Assembly: GCF_025751435.1 (NCBI RefSeq)
Contig: NZ_JAOWKY010000002.1
Span: forward strand, 434,001-498,000
Direction: 5' to 3'
Length of the DNA: 64,000 nt
From: Albidovulum marisflavi
Lineage (GTDB): Bacteria > Pseudomonadota > Alphaproteobacteria > Rhodobacterales > Rhodobacteraceae
Made by a program: the position numbers and the translations under genes. A model generated the notes under the pieces. That model did not search any database and had not been told where the DNA came from. It saw only the letters and a list, made by a program, of their open reading frames with translations. Positions 27,529 to 37,102 of this stretch are shown piece after piece (the stretch's first letter is position 1; each line of letters begins with the position of its first letter).

Positions 27529-29520
27529 TCATGCCGCCTCCAGCCCCAGCCGCGCCCGCGCAGCGCGGGCCGAGGCCGAAATCAGCCGATCGGTGATGAT
27601 GGCTATGAAAGCGACTGCAAGGCCCGCGACCAGGCCACGGCCGGGGTCGGCCTTGGTCAGCGCGATATAGACCTCCTGCCCCAGGTCGCGCGTGCCGACG
27701 AGCGCGGTGATCACCAGCATCGACAACGCGAACATCACGGTCTGGTTAAGACCAAGCAGGATTTCGGGAAGCGCAAGGCGCAATTTGATTCGCCAAAGAA
27801 TCTGCCCGGGCGTGCAGCCCATGGCGCGCCCCGCCTCGGTCAGGCGCGGATCCACGCCCTTCAGCCCAAGAACCGTGTAACGAACGGCGGGCACGACGGC
27901 ATAGGCCACGACGGCGATCATCGCGGTGAAGTCGCCCACGCGGAACAGCATCACCGCAGGCATCAGATAGACGAAGGAGGGCAGTGTCTGCAGCGTGTCG
28001 ATGATGATGCGAACGGGCGCCCACACGCCTTCGCGCTCGGACGCGAGGATGCCGATGGGAACGCCGATCAGCATCGCGAACACGGTGGAAATCCCGCACA
28101 GGTAAACGGTGATCGCGGCCTTTTCCCACTGGCCCGTCGCCGCGATCAGCCCGGCCAGGGACGCCACGAGGACCGCCAGACGCCAGCCGCCCAGACGCCA
28201 GCCGACATAAGCCAGAAGCGCGGTCACACCGGCCCAGGGCAGGCCGCCAAGGAAGCGCTTGAACGGCACCAGCAGGTTCAGAAGCACCGCGTTCTTGACC
28301 GCCTCGATCGTGTCGAAGAAGTTGACGTTGATCCACTGGACGACGTTGCTCCAGAACGCGCCGGTCGACAGTTCGAACGCGTCCGGCCAGGTCTGCAACG
28401 CGGGAACGGCCAGCCCCGCCAATCCGGCGGCAAGGATCAGCGCCACGCCCGACAGAAGGTAGGGATGGCGCGCGACCGGGCCGTTCCCCCTTGCCGGTTC
28501 GTTGCGAAGACGGGCAAAGGCCTGGCTCAGGCGGTCCAGAGCGACAGCCAATGCGACGATCGCCAGCCCCGCCTCGAGCCCCGCGCCGAAATCCAGCCGC
28601 CGAAGTGCGGCCAGGACGTCGAAGCCCAGCCCCCCGGCCCCGATCATGGACGCGATGATGACCATGTTCAGGCTCAGCATGATGACCTGGTTGACCCCGA
28701 CCATCAGGGGATCCTTGGATGCGGGCACCAGCACGCGCCACATCATCTGCCGACGCGTGCAGCCGACCATGCGGCCGAGATCGGTCAATTCGGCGGGCAC
28801 CCGCCGCAGCGCCAGTTCAGTGATGCGGGTCATCGGCGGCATGGCATAGATCAGCGTGGCCACCACCGCAGCCGTGGGCCCGAAGCCGAACAGGATCAGG
28901 ATCGGAACCAGGTATGCAAACACCGGTATGGTCTGCATGAGGTCCAGAACCGGACGGATCGCACGTTCGAACCAGGAATGGCGGAAGGCCAGGATGCCAA
29001 GCAAGAGCCCGCCCGCCACGCCCAAGGGAACTGCGACCAGGATCGAGGCCAGCGTGACCATCGCGCTTTGCCACTGCCCGAAGACAAGGACGAAGGTCAG
29101 GCACCCGGCCACCAGCGCGGCAAGACGCGCGCCGCCCGCGTATCCGCCCAGGATCGCGCCCGTTCCGATGACCGCGACCCAGGACAGCGGTGGCAGGATC
29201 TGCACCGCCTGCGATCCCTCGCCGCTCTGGAAACCGGTCGAAAGCAGACTGAGCACGAAGCGATAGGGCACATCCAGCACGGCGGCAATGAAGCGGGTCA
29301 GTTCCGCGAAGGTGAACAGTCCAAAGGTCGCCTCGTTCAGCAACCACTTGGTGAAGGACGTTATCCAGCGCGCCGCGGGAATGCTGATCGACCTGGGATA
29401 GTCGAATGCCCAGGGGAAAAGCTGGCCCCCATAAAGCCAAAGCCCCACGAACAGGGCGAGGGTCAGGGCCCAGCCCGCCCAGCCGGAAAGGTCGCGTTCG
29501 TCAGTCGGGCGCCGCCTCAT
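27529..29520 (-). CDS. ProW-type ABC permease, tandem fusion of two permease domains
   Basis: A 663-aa inner-membrane protein made of two BPD permease domains in a row. Each half has the same late motif: an N-terminal-half version with SLNMVIIASMIGAGGLGFDV and a C-terminal-half version with ALSMLVITALVGTRDLGQEV, each followed by a long helix. Each also has a copy of GRMVGCTRRQMMWRVLVP / GRAMGCTPGQILWRIKL, the ATPase-coupling loop. Usual ProW proteins have one domain and homodimerise. It imports glycine betaine, choline or TMAO together with the adjacent ATPase and binding protein. Starts 3 bases after the ATPase stop. Confidence 0.9.
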   Translation of the reverse strand: MRRRPTDERDLSGWAGWALTLALFVGLWLYGGQLFPWAFDYPRSISIPAARWITSFTKWLLNEATFGLFTFAELTRFIAAVLDVPYRFVLSLLSTGFQSGEGSQAVQILPPLSWVAVIGTGAILGGYAGGARLAALVAGCLTFVLVFGQWQSAMVTLASILVAVPLGVAGGLLLGILAFRHSWFERAIRPVLDLMQTIPVFAYLVPILILFGFGPTAAVVATLIYAMPPMTRITELALRRVPAELTDLGRMVGCTRRQMMWRVLVPASKDPLMVGVNQVIMLSLNMVIIASMIGAGGLGFDVLAALRRLDFGAGLEAGLAIVALAVALDRLSQAFARLRNEPARGNGPVARHPYLLSGVALILAAGLAGLAVPALQTWPDAFELSTGAFWSNVVQWINVNFFDTIEAVKNAVLLNLLVPFKRFLGGLPWAGVTALLAYVGWRLGGWRLAVLVASLAGLIAATGQWEKAAITVYLCGISTVFAMLIGVPIGILASEREGVWAPVRIIIDTLQTLPSFVYLMPAVMLFRVGDFTAMIAVVAYAVVPAVRYTVLGLKGVDPRLTEAGRAMGCTPGQILWRIKLRLALPEILLGLNQTVMFALSMLVITALVGTRDLGQEVYIALTKADPGRGLVAGLAVAFIAIITDRLISASARAARARLGLEAA

Positions 29521-29523
29521 GGT

Positions 29524-30579
29524 TCAGCCCCCCAGCATCAGCGCAACGACATCTTCACGGATCAGGTGCCCGACCGTCCGCCCGTCGTCATCCGTGACGC
29601 GCAGCGCCGTGGCCCCCTCAAGGAACTTGGGCGCGGCCTCGGCAATCGTCGCGCGGGCGGAAATCGTGCCGGCGGGTTCTGCCCCGCTTGCCTTCCGCAT
29701 GGCGGTCGCGACCCTGACGACCTTCGCACGTGGGACTGCCCGAGTGAACTCGCGCACATAGTCGGTCGCGGGCTGGAGCACGATTTCCTCTGGCGTGCCC
29801 TGCTGGACGATCGCGCCGTCCTTCATGATCGCGATGCGGTCCGCCAGCCGGATCGCCTCGTCGAAATCGTGGGTAATGAAGACGATGGTCTTTTTCAGAA
29901 CCGATTGCAGGCGGATGAACTCATCCTGCATCTCGCGCCGGATCAGGGGGTCCAGCGCGGAAAACGGCTCATCCAGGAACCAGAGTTCCGGCTCGACGGC
30001 AAGCGAGCGCGCGATGCCCACGCGCTGCTGCTGCCCGCCCGACAACTGGCGCGGCAACGAGCTTTCTCGTCCGCCCAGCCCCACGAGCGCGATCATCTTT
30101 CTTGCGCGCGCTTCCCGTTCGGCCCTGGGCACGCCCTGCACGTCCAGCGGAAAGGCGACGTTGTCCAGCACGGTCAGATGCGGCAGCAGCGCAAAGTGCT
30201 GAAACACCATCCCCATCTTGTGCCGGCGGATCTCGATCATCTCGGCGTCCGAGGCGGACAGCAGGTCGCGGTTGTGAAATAGGACCTCTCCCGCCGTGGG
30301 TTCAACCAGCCGGGACATCAGGCGGACAAGTGTGGACTTGCCCGACCCCGAAAGCCCCATGATCACGAAGATCTCGCCCTCGCGCACCGAAAGGGTGACA
30401 TCGCGAACGGCAGGCACCAGGCCCGACGCGGCAAGGCGTTCCGGCGTTGCCGCATCGCCGAGTGCCGCAAGCGTTTCGCGCGCACGCGGGCCGAACAGCT
30501 TCCACAAATTCCGGCAGACGAGTTTCGCGCCTTCGGCCGCATTGGCGCTGATCGCATCGGGGGCAGGCAATTCGGTCAT
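29524..30579 (-). CDS. ProV-type ABC ATPase for betaine/quaternary amine or TMAO import
   Basis: A 351-aa ATPase with Walker A GLSGSGKST, signature LSGGQQQRVGIARS, Walker B ELWFLDEPFSALD and the switch His in FITHDFDEA. An N-terminal extension (CRNLWKLFGPRARETL) and a C-terminal CBS-like region are typical of the ProV/OpuAA branch. Start MTELPAP has AGGA 7 bases upstream; MPMTEL two codons earlier is the alternative. It also resembles TmoV of the roseobacter TMAO transporter; I cannot separate these by eye. Confidence 0.9.
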   Translation of the reverse strand: MTELPAPDAISANAAEGAKLVCRNLWKLFGPRARETLAALGDAATPERLAASGLVPAVRDVTLSVREGEIFVIMGLSGSGKSTLVRLMSRLVEPTAGEVLFHNRDLLSASDAEMIEIRRHKMGMVFQHFALLPHLTVLDNVAFPLDVQGVPRAEREARARKMIALVGLGGRESSLPRQLSGGQQQRVGIARSLAVEPELWFLDEPFSALDPLIRREMQDEFIRLQSVLKKTIVFITHDFDEAIRLADRIAIMKDGAIVQQGTPEEIVLQPATDYVREFTRAVPRAKVVRVATAMRKASGAEPAGTISARATIAEAAPKFLEGATALRVTDDDGRTVGHLIREDVVALMLGG

Positions 30580-30652
30580 GGGCATCCTGAGGGCGCAGCA
30601 TCCCGGCCGCCCGCGCAACGCGGGCGGTCCGGCGTTTCATCCGGCAGGTTCG

Positions 30653-31606
30653 TTACTGACCGATCCAGGCCTTCCAGCGGCCTTCGTTCGCCGCCATCCA
30701 CTCGGCCGTCACCTGTTCGACCGTCTTGCCGTCCAGGTCGACCTCGGTGATCATCTGGCCCATCTCATCATTGTCGATGGTGAAGGCCTTGATCGCATCA
30801 TAGGCGCCCGGCCACTTGTCCTTGACGCCGGCCCAGCCGACCTTCCAGATTTCACCGAAGGGCTTGCCGCAGTCATAGGCCATGTCGGGGTTCGATCCCC
30901 ATGCCGGATCATTGTAGCACTCGGCCGTGTATTCCGGGAATTCGACCCATTCGCCCTCGTATTTCGCGGGCGCCCAATGCGGAGCGTAGATCCACAGCAT
31001 GATCGGAGCCTGGCGTTGATAGGCGCTTTCCAGTTCCGCGAACAGCGCCGCGTCGGTCCCAGCGTGGATCACCTCGAACGGCAGATCCAGCGCCTCGACA
31101 CGCTCGTCATCAAACCCGCCCCAGGTGACGGGACCACCCAGATAGCGCCCTTTCGGCGCGGTCTCGGCGGTCGAGAATGCCTCGGCGCAGGCTTCGTCCT
31201 TCAACGCCTCCCAGTTTGGCAGACCGGGGCACTTTTCCTTCATGTAGGACGGATACCACCATTCCTCCTTGGCTTTCATGCCGGTCGGGCCGAACACCTC
31301 GGTCTTGCCGGTCGCGGTCGAGGCGTCCATGGCGTCGCGGCCCGTCGTTTCCCACATTTCCATCGCGACATGAAGGTCGCCGCTTTCCAGTCCCGCGAAC
31401 TGCGCAAGATAGTCGGCCTGGACATATTCGACATTGTAGCCCGCCTGCTTCAGCACCTCTCCCATCAGGTTGGTGGTGATGAGCTGGCCGGTCCAGTCGT
31501 GCAACGTCAGCTTGATCGGGTCGCTTGATTCCTGCGCCCAGCCCGAGCCGGCCATCAAGGCTACGGCAGAAGCGGCAAGGCTCAACTTGAGAAAGGTCTT
31601 CGGCAT
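30653..31606 (-). CDS. Periplasmic substrate-binding protein for a quaternary amine or amine oxide (ProX/TmoX-like)
   Basis: A 317-aa OpuAC-family protein with a Sec signal peptide cleaved after GSGWA (about residue 24). Mature aromatic positions suit a cation-binding box: HDWTG, EMWETTG, EEWWYP, VTWGG and MLWIYAPHW. These fit glycine-betaine binders and the TMAO binder TmoX of roseobacters, so the ligand is one of these. GGGAG lies 7 bases before the ATG. It is the first gene of the seven-gene operon, whose promoter lies in 31607-31770. Confidence 0.88.
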   Translation of the reverse strand: MPKTFLKLSLAASAVALMAGSGWAQESSDPIKLTLHDWTGQLITTNLMGEVLKQAGYNVEYVQADYLAQFAGLESGDLHVAMEMWETTGRDAMDASTATGKTEVFGPTGMKAKEEWWYPSYMKEKCPGLPNWEALKDEACAEAFSTAETAPKGRYLGGPVTWGGFDDERVEALDLPFEVIHAGTDAALFAELESAYQRQAPIMLWIYAPHWAPAKYEGEWVEFPEYTAECYNDPAWGSNPDMAYDCGKPFGEIWKVGWAGVKDKWPGAYDAIKAFTIDNDEMGQMITEVDLDGKTVEQVTAEWMAANEGRWKAWIGQ

Positions 31607-31771
31607 GACAATCTCCCTGTTCGGCCGGACTTTGCCGGTCAAGTTGGGACGACACTGCGTGGACAAGCATCCTGCGGCCGCCCCTTACGTCAAGTAGGGA
31701 CCGGGCAAACGATTCCGTCAATCCCGATTTGTGGCTTCTTGTGTTTTTTGTGCCCGATTGGCGACTGATGA

Positions 31772-31800
31772 TTGTGTGTTTTCGTGGGATTTTCTATGAT
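31772..31800 (+). promoter_or_regulatory. Candidate promoter of the deoR-type regulator gene
   Basis: TTGTGT (31772-31777), 17 bases, then TATGAT (31795-31800), placing the start near 31807 and a leader of about 16 bases. The region is noticeably T-rich against the GC-rich background. A related TTGTGT-rich element lies 33 bp upstream at 31739-31752 and could be an operator. Confidence 0.4.
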
Positions 31801-31822
31801 CTGCAAAAATTACGGTCACAAC

Positions 31823-32578
31823 ATGCTGTCAAAACGCCACGCGGACATCCTTCAGATCCTTGAGACAGAGGGTTCGGTCTCAATCTCGGCGCTGGCCGAG
31901 CGTCTGGGCGTTTCGCTTGAGACCGTGCGCCGCGACGTCAAGCCGCTGAGCGAGGCGGGAACCGTCGTGCGCATCCACGGCGCCGTCGGGCTGGCCGGCC
32001 AGATCGGAGAGGCACCCTTCCAGAAGCGGATGCGGGAAAACGCCGCCGCCAAGCAGGCGATCGCGCGCGCCGTGACGGAAATGATCCGTGACGGAGATTC
32101 CGTCATGCTGGATACAGGCACAACCACCAGCTATGTCGCGCGCGAACTGACACGGCGCAGGCGGCTGACTGTTGTCACCAATTCGTCGGACATCGCGCGC
32201 ACGCTGGCGACGGTGAACGGCAACAGGGTCTACATGGCCGGGGGGGAACTGCGCAGTGACTCGGGCGCCGCTTTCGGCAAGTCGGCCCTGGACTTCGTCA
32301 GCCGCTTCGCCGTCACCCATGCCATCATCTCGGCCAGCGCGGTGGACCAGACCGGCGTCATGGACTTCGACCTTGAGGAGGCCGAGATCGGGCGGCTGCT
32401 GTTATCACGCGCAGAACGGCGGATGGTTGTAACCGACCAGACGAAGTTCGGGCGAAGGGGCCTGATCCATGTCTGCGGCTTCAGCGATCTTGACATGCTG
32501 GTGACCGACCGCGCCCCGCCACCGATTATCGCCCAGGCCCTCAAGGAAGCGAACACCTCGCTGAAGGTCGCCAGCTAG
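31823..32578 (+). CDS. DeoR-family transcriptional regulator
   Basis: A 251-aa regulator. Residues 1-57 are the winged helix (RHADILQILETEGSVSISAL, then ETVRRDVKPLSE). Residues 75-230 are the DeoRC sugar-phosphate-sensor domain with MLDTGTTTSYVARELT and VVTNSSDIARTLA. The start MLSKRHADIL fits the family; an in-frame ATG at 31796 would sit on the candidate -10. It diverges from the amine-importer operon and is the obvious candidate to control it; DeoR proteins usually respond to phosphorylated ligands, which is interesting beside two kinases. Confidence 0.88.
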   Translation: MLSKRHADILQILETEGSVSISALAERLGVSLETVRRDVKPLSEAGTVVRIHGAVGLAGQIGEAPFQKRMRENAAAKQAIARAVTEMIRDGDSVMLDTGTTTSYVARELTRRRRLTVVTNSSDIARTLATVNGNRVYMAGGELRSDSGAAFGKSALDFVSRFAVTHAIISASAVDQTGVMDFDLEEAEIGRLLLSRAERRMVVTDQTKFGRRGLIHVCGFSDLDMLVTDRAPPPIIAQALKEANTSLKVAS

Positions 32579-32586
32579 AGGCGGCT

Positions 32587-33843
32587 TCAGGCCGGCAGCA
32601 TGTGGGTCAGCACCGCGCCGGTTTCGTAGTAAAGCGCGCGCAGCTTCGGAAGCGTCTCAGGCTGCTCGGGCCGGATCGGAACCGGGAAGGTATCGGAATC
32701 GCCCATTGCCCAGCCTGCCGCGGCACGGCCAAAGACCGTGCCGGGCGAAATCCCGCGCCCGGAATAGCCCCAGATCGAAACCGCGCCCGGCCCGATTTCC
32801 GCGACCTTGGGCATGTGATCGCCGGTCATGGCGATCCGGCCTGACCAGGCGGCCTCGATCCCGATACCGGCAAGCGACGGAAAGGTTGCAGCGATCCTGC
32901 GCCGCGCCCAATTCCGATGAACGCGGGCGCCCAGATCCTCAAGGTTGCCCACCGAGCCCAACAACAACCGACCCGCCCGATCCAGCCGGTAAGAGGTCAT
33001 GACGGTCGCGGTATCCCAGCACCCCTCGCCGCCGGGAAGGATGGAGCCGCGCTGCGCCGGGCTCAGGGGTTCGGTCGCCAGTTGGAAGTAGTGGACCGGC
33101 GTGAACGGGCCCGGACGGGCCGCGCCGGCGGCGTAGCCGTTGGTGGCCTGGATCAGCCTTTCAGCCCGCACCTTGCCAGTCGCGGTGCGCACCGTCCACT
33201 GCCCGCCGTCCCGCTCGATGGACGTGGCGGGGCTGGCTTCGTGTATCTTCGCACCCGCCGCGATGGCCGCGCGCGCCAGTCCCATGGCATAGGCCAAGGG
33301 CTGGATCGTGCCAGCCCGACCGTCCCAAAGCGCACCGGCGAAGCGATCGCTGCCAACCCGCCTGGCGGTTTCGGCCGCATCCAGCAACCGGACCGGCGCC
33401 TGGCGGCGCACCTGCTGTTCGTGGCGGGACCGAAGGTCGCGCAGCCCGGCGGCGCTATGGGCCAGATGCAGCGTTCCGTTGCGAACGGCCTCGCAATCGA
33501 TCCCGTGGCGTGAAATCAGATCGAAGACCAGTTCGGGACCTGCCGCCAGCGCCGCGTTCAGGCGCTGCCCGTCCGCAACGCCCATTGCCGCTTCGACCTC
33601 GTCCGGTGGCGTCCAGAGCCCGGCGTTCACCAGCCCCACGTTGCGACCCGAGCCGCCATGGCCGATGGTTTCGGCTTCCAGCAGCACGACGCGCACGCCG
33701 GACTCGGCCAGGTGCAGGGCGGCCGACAGCCCCGTGAAGCCGCCGCCGATCACGACGACATCGGCCGCTACCTCTCCCTCGACCGGGGCAAGGTTCAGCG
33801 CGGGGCCGCAGGTCATCCGCCAAAGGTTCTGGATCGCTTTCAT
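32587..33843 (-). CDS. FAD-dependent amine/amino-acid oxidase (DadA/PuuB-like)
   Basis: A 418-aa flavoprotein with the Rossmann motif VVVIGGGFTGLSAALHLAE near residue 29, then GGSGRNVGLVNAGLW and a C-terminal [25 protein letters not shown]-binding region. It is similar to gamma-glutamylputrescine oxidase and glycine/D-amino-acid oxidases. Open frame continues far upstream, but the start MKAIQNLW at 33843 marks where family similarity begins; the extension is antisense to the ABC exporter gene. It converges on the deoR gene, stop codons 9 bp apart. Confidence 0.83.
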   Translation of the reverse strand: MKAIQNLWRMTCGPALNLAPVEGEVAADVVVIGGGFTGLSAALHLAESGVRVVLLEAETIGHGGSGRNVGLVNAGLWTPPDEVEAAMGVADGQRLNAALAAGPELVFDLISRHGIDCEAVRNGTLHLAHSAAGLRDLRSRHEQQVRRQAPVRLLDAAETARRVGSDRFAGALWDGRAGTIQPLAYAMGLARAAIAAGAKIHEASPATSIERDGGQWTVRTATGKVRAERLIQATNGYAAGAARPGPFTPVHYFQLATEPLSPAQRGSILPGGEGCWDTATVMTSYRLDRAGRLLLGSVGNLEDLGARVHRNWARRRIAATFPSLAGIGIEAAWSGRIAMTGDHMPKVAEIGPGAVSIWGYSGRGISPGTVFGRAAAGWAMGDSDTFPVPIRPEQPETLPKLRALYYETGAVLTHMLPA

Positions 33844-34023
33844 CGCCGCTCTCCGATGCATGACTGGCGCCACTAAGCACGGAACGTGGCAGGTTGGAAT
33901 AGCTTGTGCATCGCAACCGTTGTGCCGGACGCGACGGACTGCCAGACTGGGGAAATCCTTGCGCCAGATCAACGCGGGATGCCACGGCTTCCTGCATCTC
34001 TGGCCCAGCGAAAGCAGGGCGGG

Positions 34024-34731
34024 ATGAGCGAACTGATTTTCCGAAGCGAGGGTCTGACCAAGGTCTATCGCACGGGCGACGTCAGCGTGTACGCGCTGCG
34101 GGGTGTGGATCTGCGCCTGCATGCGGGTGAACTGACCGTGCTGCTTGGCCCTTCCGGAAGCGGCAAGTCGACGCTTCTGAACATCCTTGGCGGGCTTGAC
34201 CGCGCAAGCGAGGGCCAGGCCTGGTTCCGCGATGCCGAACTGACCGCCATGACGGACCGCGAACTGACCGTCTATCGCCGCGATCACGTCGGCTTCGTCT
34301 TTCAGTTCTACAACCTGGTGGCGTCCCTGACGGCGCGGGAAAACGTCGAGCTTGTGACTGAAATCGCCAAGGACCCGATGCCCGCCGCCGAGGCACTGGC
34401 GATGGTCGGGCTCGACAAGCGGCTTGACCACTTCCCTGCACAGCTTTCGGGCGGCGAACAACAGCGTGTGGCAATCGCCCGCGCCATCGCCAAGCGGCCC
34501 GAGGTCCTGCTGTGCGACGAACCAACCGGCGCCCTCGACAGCAAGACGGGCGTGCAGGTTCTGGAGGCACTGGAACGCATCAACACCGAACTGGGCACGA
34601 CGACGATCGTGATCACCCACAACGCGGGCATCCAGGCGATGGCGCACCGCGTCGTGTTCTTCGCCGACGGACGGATCAGCGAGGTGCGTGAGAATGACAG
34701 CCGCGCCCAGCCCTCGGACATCACCTGGTGA
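34024..34731 (+). CDS. MacB/LolD-type ABC exporter ATPase
   Basis: A 235-aa ATPase with Walker [11 protein letters not shown]-loop FVFQFYNL, signature [14 protein letters not shown], Walker [14 protein letters not shown] and switch His ITHN. The sequence pattern is that of the MacB/LolD/FtsE group that works with FtsX-like permeases. Its TGA overlaps the ATG of the permease gene. With the two following genes it forms an ATPase-permease-adaptor exporter. Substrate unknown (lipoprotein, peptide, macrolide or siderophore are family precedents). Confidence 0.9.
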   Translation: MSELIFRSEGLTKVYRTGDVSVYALRGVDLRLHAGELTVLLGPSGSGKSTLLNILGGLDRASEGQAWFRDAELTAMTDRELTVYRRDHVGFVFQFYNLVASLTARENVELVTEIAKDPMPAAEALAMVGLDKRLDHFPAQLSGGEQQRVAIARAIAKRPEVLLCDEPTGALDSKTGVQVLEALERINTELGTTTIVITHNAGIQAMAHRVVFFADGRISEVRENDSRAQPSDITW

Positions 34732-37100
34732 TGGCGATGCATGTTCTCGACCGTAAACTCCTTCGCGACCTGAAGCGCATGTGGGCACAGGTTCTGGCCA
34801 TCGCGCTGGTTCTGGCCTGCGGGGTCATGATCCTCGTGCTGGCGATCGGGGTGCAGCGGTCGCTGCAGGACACACTTGATGCCTACTACGAACGCAACCG
34901 TTTCGCCGAGGTGTTTTCGGGGGCAAAGCGCGCGCCGGAAAGCCTGCTGGGCGAAATCCGGGCGCTGCCGGGCGTTCGGGTCGCCGAGACGCGGATCGTC
35001 GGGCAGGTCGTTCTGGACGTGCCGGGGCTTTCCGAACCGGCGGCGGGACGCGTCATCTCTTTGCCCGAGATCGATGTCCCGGCCCTGAACCTGCCGCTGG
35101 TTGTGACCGGCCGTCCGCCCGCGCAGGATTCCGTGGACGAGGTGATGGTCACCCGCGCCTTCGCGGATGCAAACGGCTTCGTCGCAGGCGATCGTTTTTC
35201 CGCCAACCTGAACGGGCGTAAACGCGAACTGACGATCACCGGCACCGCCCTGTCGCCGGAATACATCTACGTCCTGGGGCCGGGTGCGATGCTGCCCGAC
35301 AACCGCCGCTTCGGCGTCCTGTGGATGCCGCGGCGGGCGCTGGCGGCGGCCTTCGACCTGCAGGGCGCCTTCAACGATGTGTCGCTGGCGCTGACGCGCG
35401 AAGGGCGCGCCGAAGAGGTCATCCCCGCCCTGGACCGCATCCTCGCGCCCTATGGCGGCGCCGGCGCCTACGGTCGCGCCGAACAGGCTTCGCACATCTT
35501 CATCGAGGGCGAGCTGACCCAGCTGCGCGCGCTGGCCCAAATCCTGCCGCCGATTTTCTTCGTGATTTCCGCCTTTCTCGTGAACATGGTGCTTGCACGG
35601 ATCGTGACGCTTGAACGCGGAGTGATCGGCTTGCTCAAGGCACTTGGCTATTCCGACCTGGCCGTCGCGGGCCACTTCCTCAAGTTCGCGAGCCTTGTCG
35701 CCGCCATCGGCATCGTGATCGGCTGGGCGGTAGGAAGCTGGCTCGCGCAGGGGATGGCGCGGCTTTATACGGAATTCTTCGAGTTTCCCTATCTCGTCTT
35801 CGACCCAAGGGGCGACAGCTACGCAATCTCGGCGGCCGCGGGCCTTGTCGCGGCTGGTCTGGGGGCCGTCCAGGGCGTGCGCCGCGCGGTCAGGATGCCC
35901 CCTGCGGTTGCCATGGTGCCCCCTGCCCCGCCCACCTTCAAGCGTGGGCTTTCGGATCGCCTGGCGACATGGGCGCGCTTCTCGCAACCCTCGATGATGG
36001 TGCTGCGCGGGATCACCCGCTGGCCGGGACGCGCCACGTTTTCGGTGCTCGCGATATCGGCCGCGGTGGCGATGCTGATGTCGGCCTCCTTCTTTCCGGA
36101 TTCGCTGGACGAGATCATCGACACCAGCTTCTTTCGCCAGAATCGGCAGGACGCGATGCTGATCCTGACGCGGGACCAAACCGAAAATGTCGTCGAGGAT
36201 GTGCGCCACCTGCCCGGCGTGATTGCGGCGGAACCGATGCAATACCTGCCCGTGGTGCTGCGCCATGGGCACCTGTCGCGCCGCATCGCCATCGAAGCGC
36301 GGGACCCGGATGCGACGCTCAGCCGCGTGACGGACGCATCCGGCCAGCCGGTCGCGCCCGCCGGCGGCGGAATAATCCTGTCCGACCGGCTGGCGGAGCG
36401 CCTGGCCGTCAAGCCCGGCGACAAGGTGCAGGTCGAGGTCCTGACCGGACGGCGCGACACACTGACCGTTCCGGTCACCGACATCGCCACGGTCTACTTC
36501 GGCCTTGGCGCCTACATGGATCGCGGGGCACTGGCGCGGCTTCTGCGCTCGCCGCCGCAGGCGAGCGTCGTCAACATCGCGATGGACAGGCAAAGGGCCG
36601 ACGCGCTTTATGCCGCCGCCAAGGAAACACCGGGCCTGGCGGGGACGGTGCTGCTGTTTCAGACGCGCGCATCCTTCCGCGAAACCATTTCACGCAACGT
36701 GCTGAACACGACCGTCGTCTACATCCTGATCGCCGTGCTCATCACCGTGGGCGTGACCTACAACGGCGCGCGCATCCAGCTTTCGGAACGGGCCCGCGAA
36801 CTGGCCAGCCTGCGCATCCTGGGCTTCAGCCGGGCCGAGGTTTCCTACATCCTCATGGGCGAGCTGATGCTGCTCAGCATCCTGGCGCAACCGGTCGGCT
36901 GGCTGCTGGGATGGGCTTTTGCCTATGCGCAGGTAAAATCCTTTTCATCGGACCTTTATTCGCTGCCATTCGTGATGAACCCTGCAACCTACGCCAAGGC
37001 CAGCCTGGTCGTGCTGGCGGCATCCGCCGCATCTGCGCTGATCGTCAGGCGGCGGATCGACAGCCTGGACCTTGTGGCTGTCATGAAAACACGGGAGTGA
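34731..37100 (+). CDS. ABC exporter permease with two FtsX domains
   Basis: A 789-aa permease. An N-terminal helix (about 15-35) is followed by a large periplasmic domain, a first FtsX helix cluster near residues 265-390 (PPIFFVISAFLVNMVLARIV, LERGVIGLLKALGYS), a second N-terminal-type helix near 440, another periplasmic domain and a second FtsX cluster near 660-785 (LRILGFSRAEVSYILMGE). The motifs in the two halves match, showing an internal duplication as in LolCE-like or DevC-like permeases. It starts at the ATG overlapping the ATPase stop; another ATG lies two codons on. Confidence 0.88.
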   Translation: MAMHVLDRKLLRDLKRMWAQVLAIALVLACGVMILVLAIGVQRSLQDTLDAYYERNRFAEVFSGAKRAPESLLGEIRALPGVRVAETRIVGQVVLDVPGLSEPAAGRVISLPEIDVPALNLPLVVTGRPPAQDSVDEVMVTRAFADANGFVAGDRFSANLNGRKRELTITGTALSPEYIYVLGPGAMLPDNRRFGVLWMPRRALAAAFDLQGAFNDVSLALTREGRAEEVIPALDRILAPYGGAGAYGRAEQASHIFIEGELTQLRALAQILPPIFFVISAFLVNMVLARIVTLERGVIGLLKALGYSDLAVAGHFLKFASLVAAIGIVIGWAVGSWLAQGMARLYTEFFEFPYLVFDPRGDSYAISAAAGLVAAGLGAVQGVRRAVRMPPAVAMVPPAPPTFKRGLSDRLATWARFSQPSMMVLRGITRWPGRATFSVLAISAAVAMLMSASFFPDSLDEIIDTSFFRQNRQDAMLILTRDQTENVVEDVRHLPGVIAAEPMQYLPVVLRHGHLSRRIAIEARDPDATLSRVTDASGQPVAPAGGGIILSDRLAERLAVKPGDKVQVEVLTGRRDTLTVPVTDIATVYFGLGAYMDRGALARLLRSPPQASVVNIAMDRQRADALYAAAKETPGLAGTVLLFQTRASFRETISRNVLNTTVVYILIAVLITVGVTYNGARIQLSERARELASLRILGFSRAEVSYILMGELMLLSILAQPVGWLLGWAFAYAQVKSFSSDLYSLPFVMNPATYAKASLVVLAASAASALIVRRRIDSLDLVAVMKTRE

Positions 37101-37102
37101 AC

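Noticed and set aside
31688-31721. Two TTGACG hexamers upstream of the amine-importer operon
   Set aside because: No convincing -10 sequence sits at 16-18 bp from either, so I do not call a promoter although one must exist here.
33844-34788. Upstream extension of the DadA-like oxidase to a 733-residue frame
   Set aside because: The extra part lies antisense to the ABC exporter gene and has no similarity to oxidases; the FAD motif places the start at 33843.
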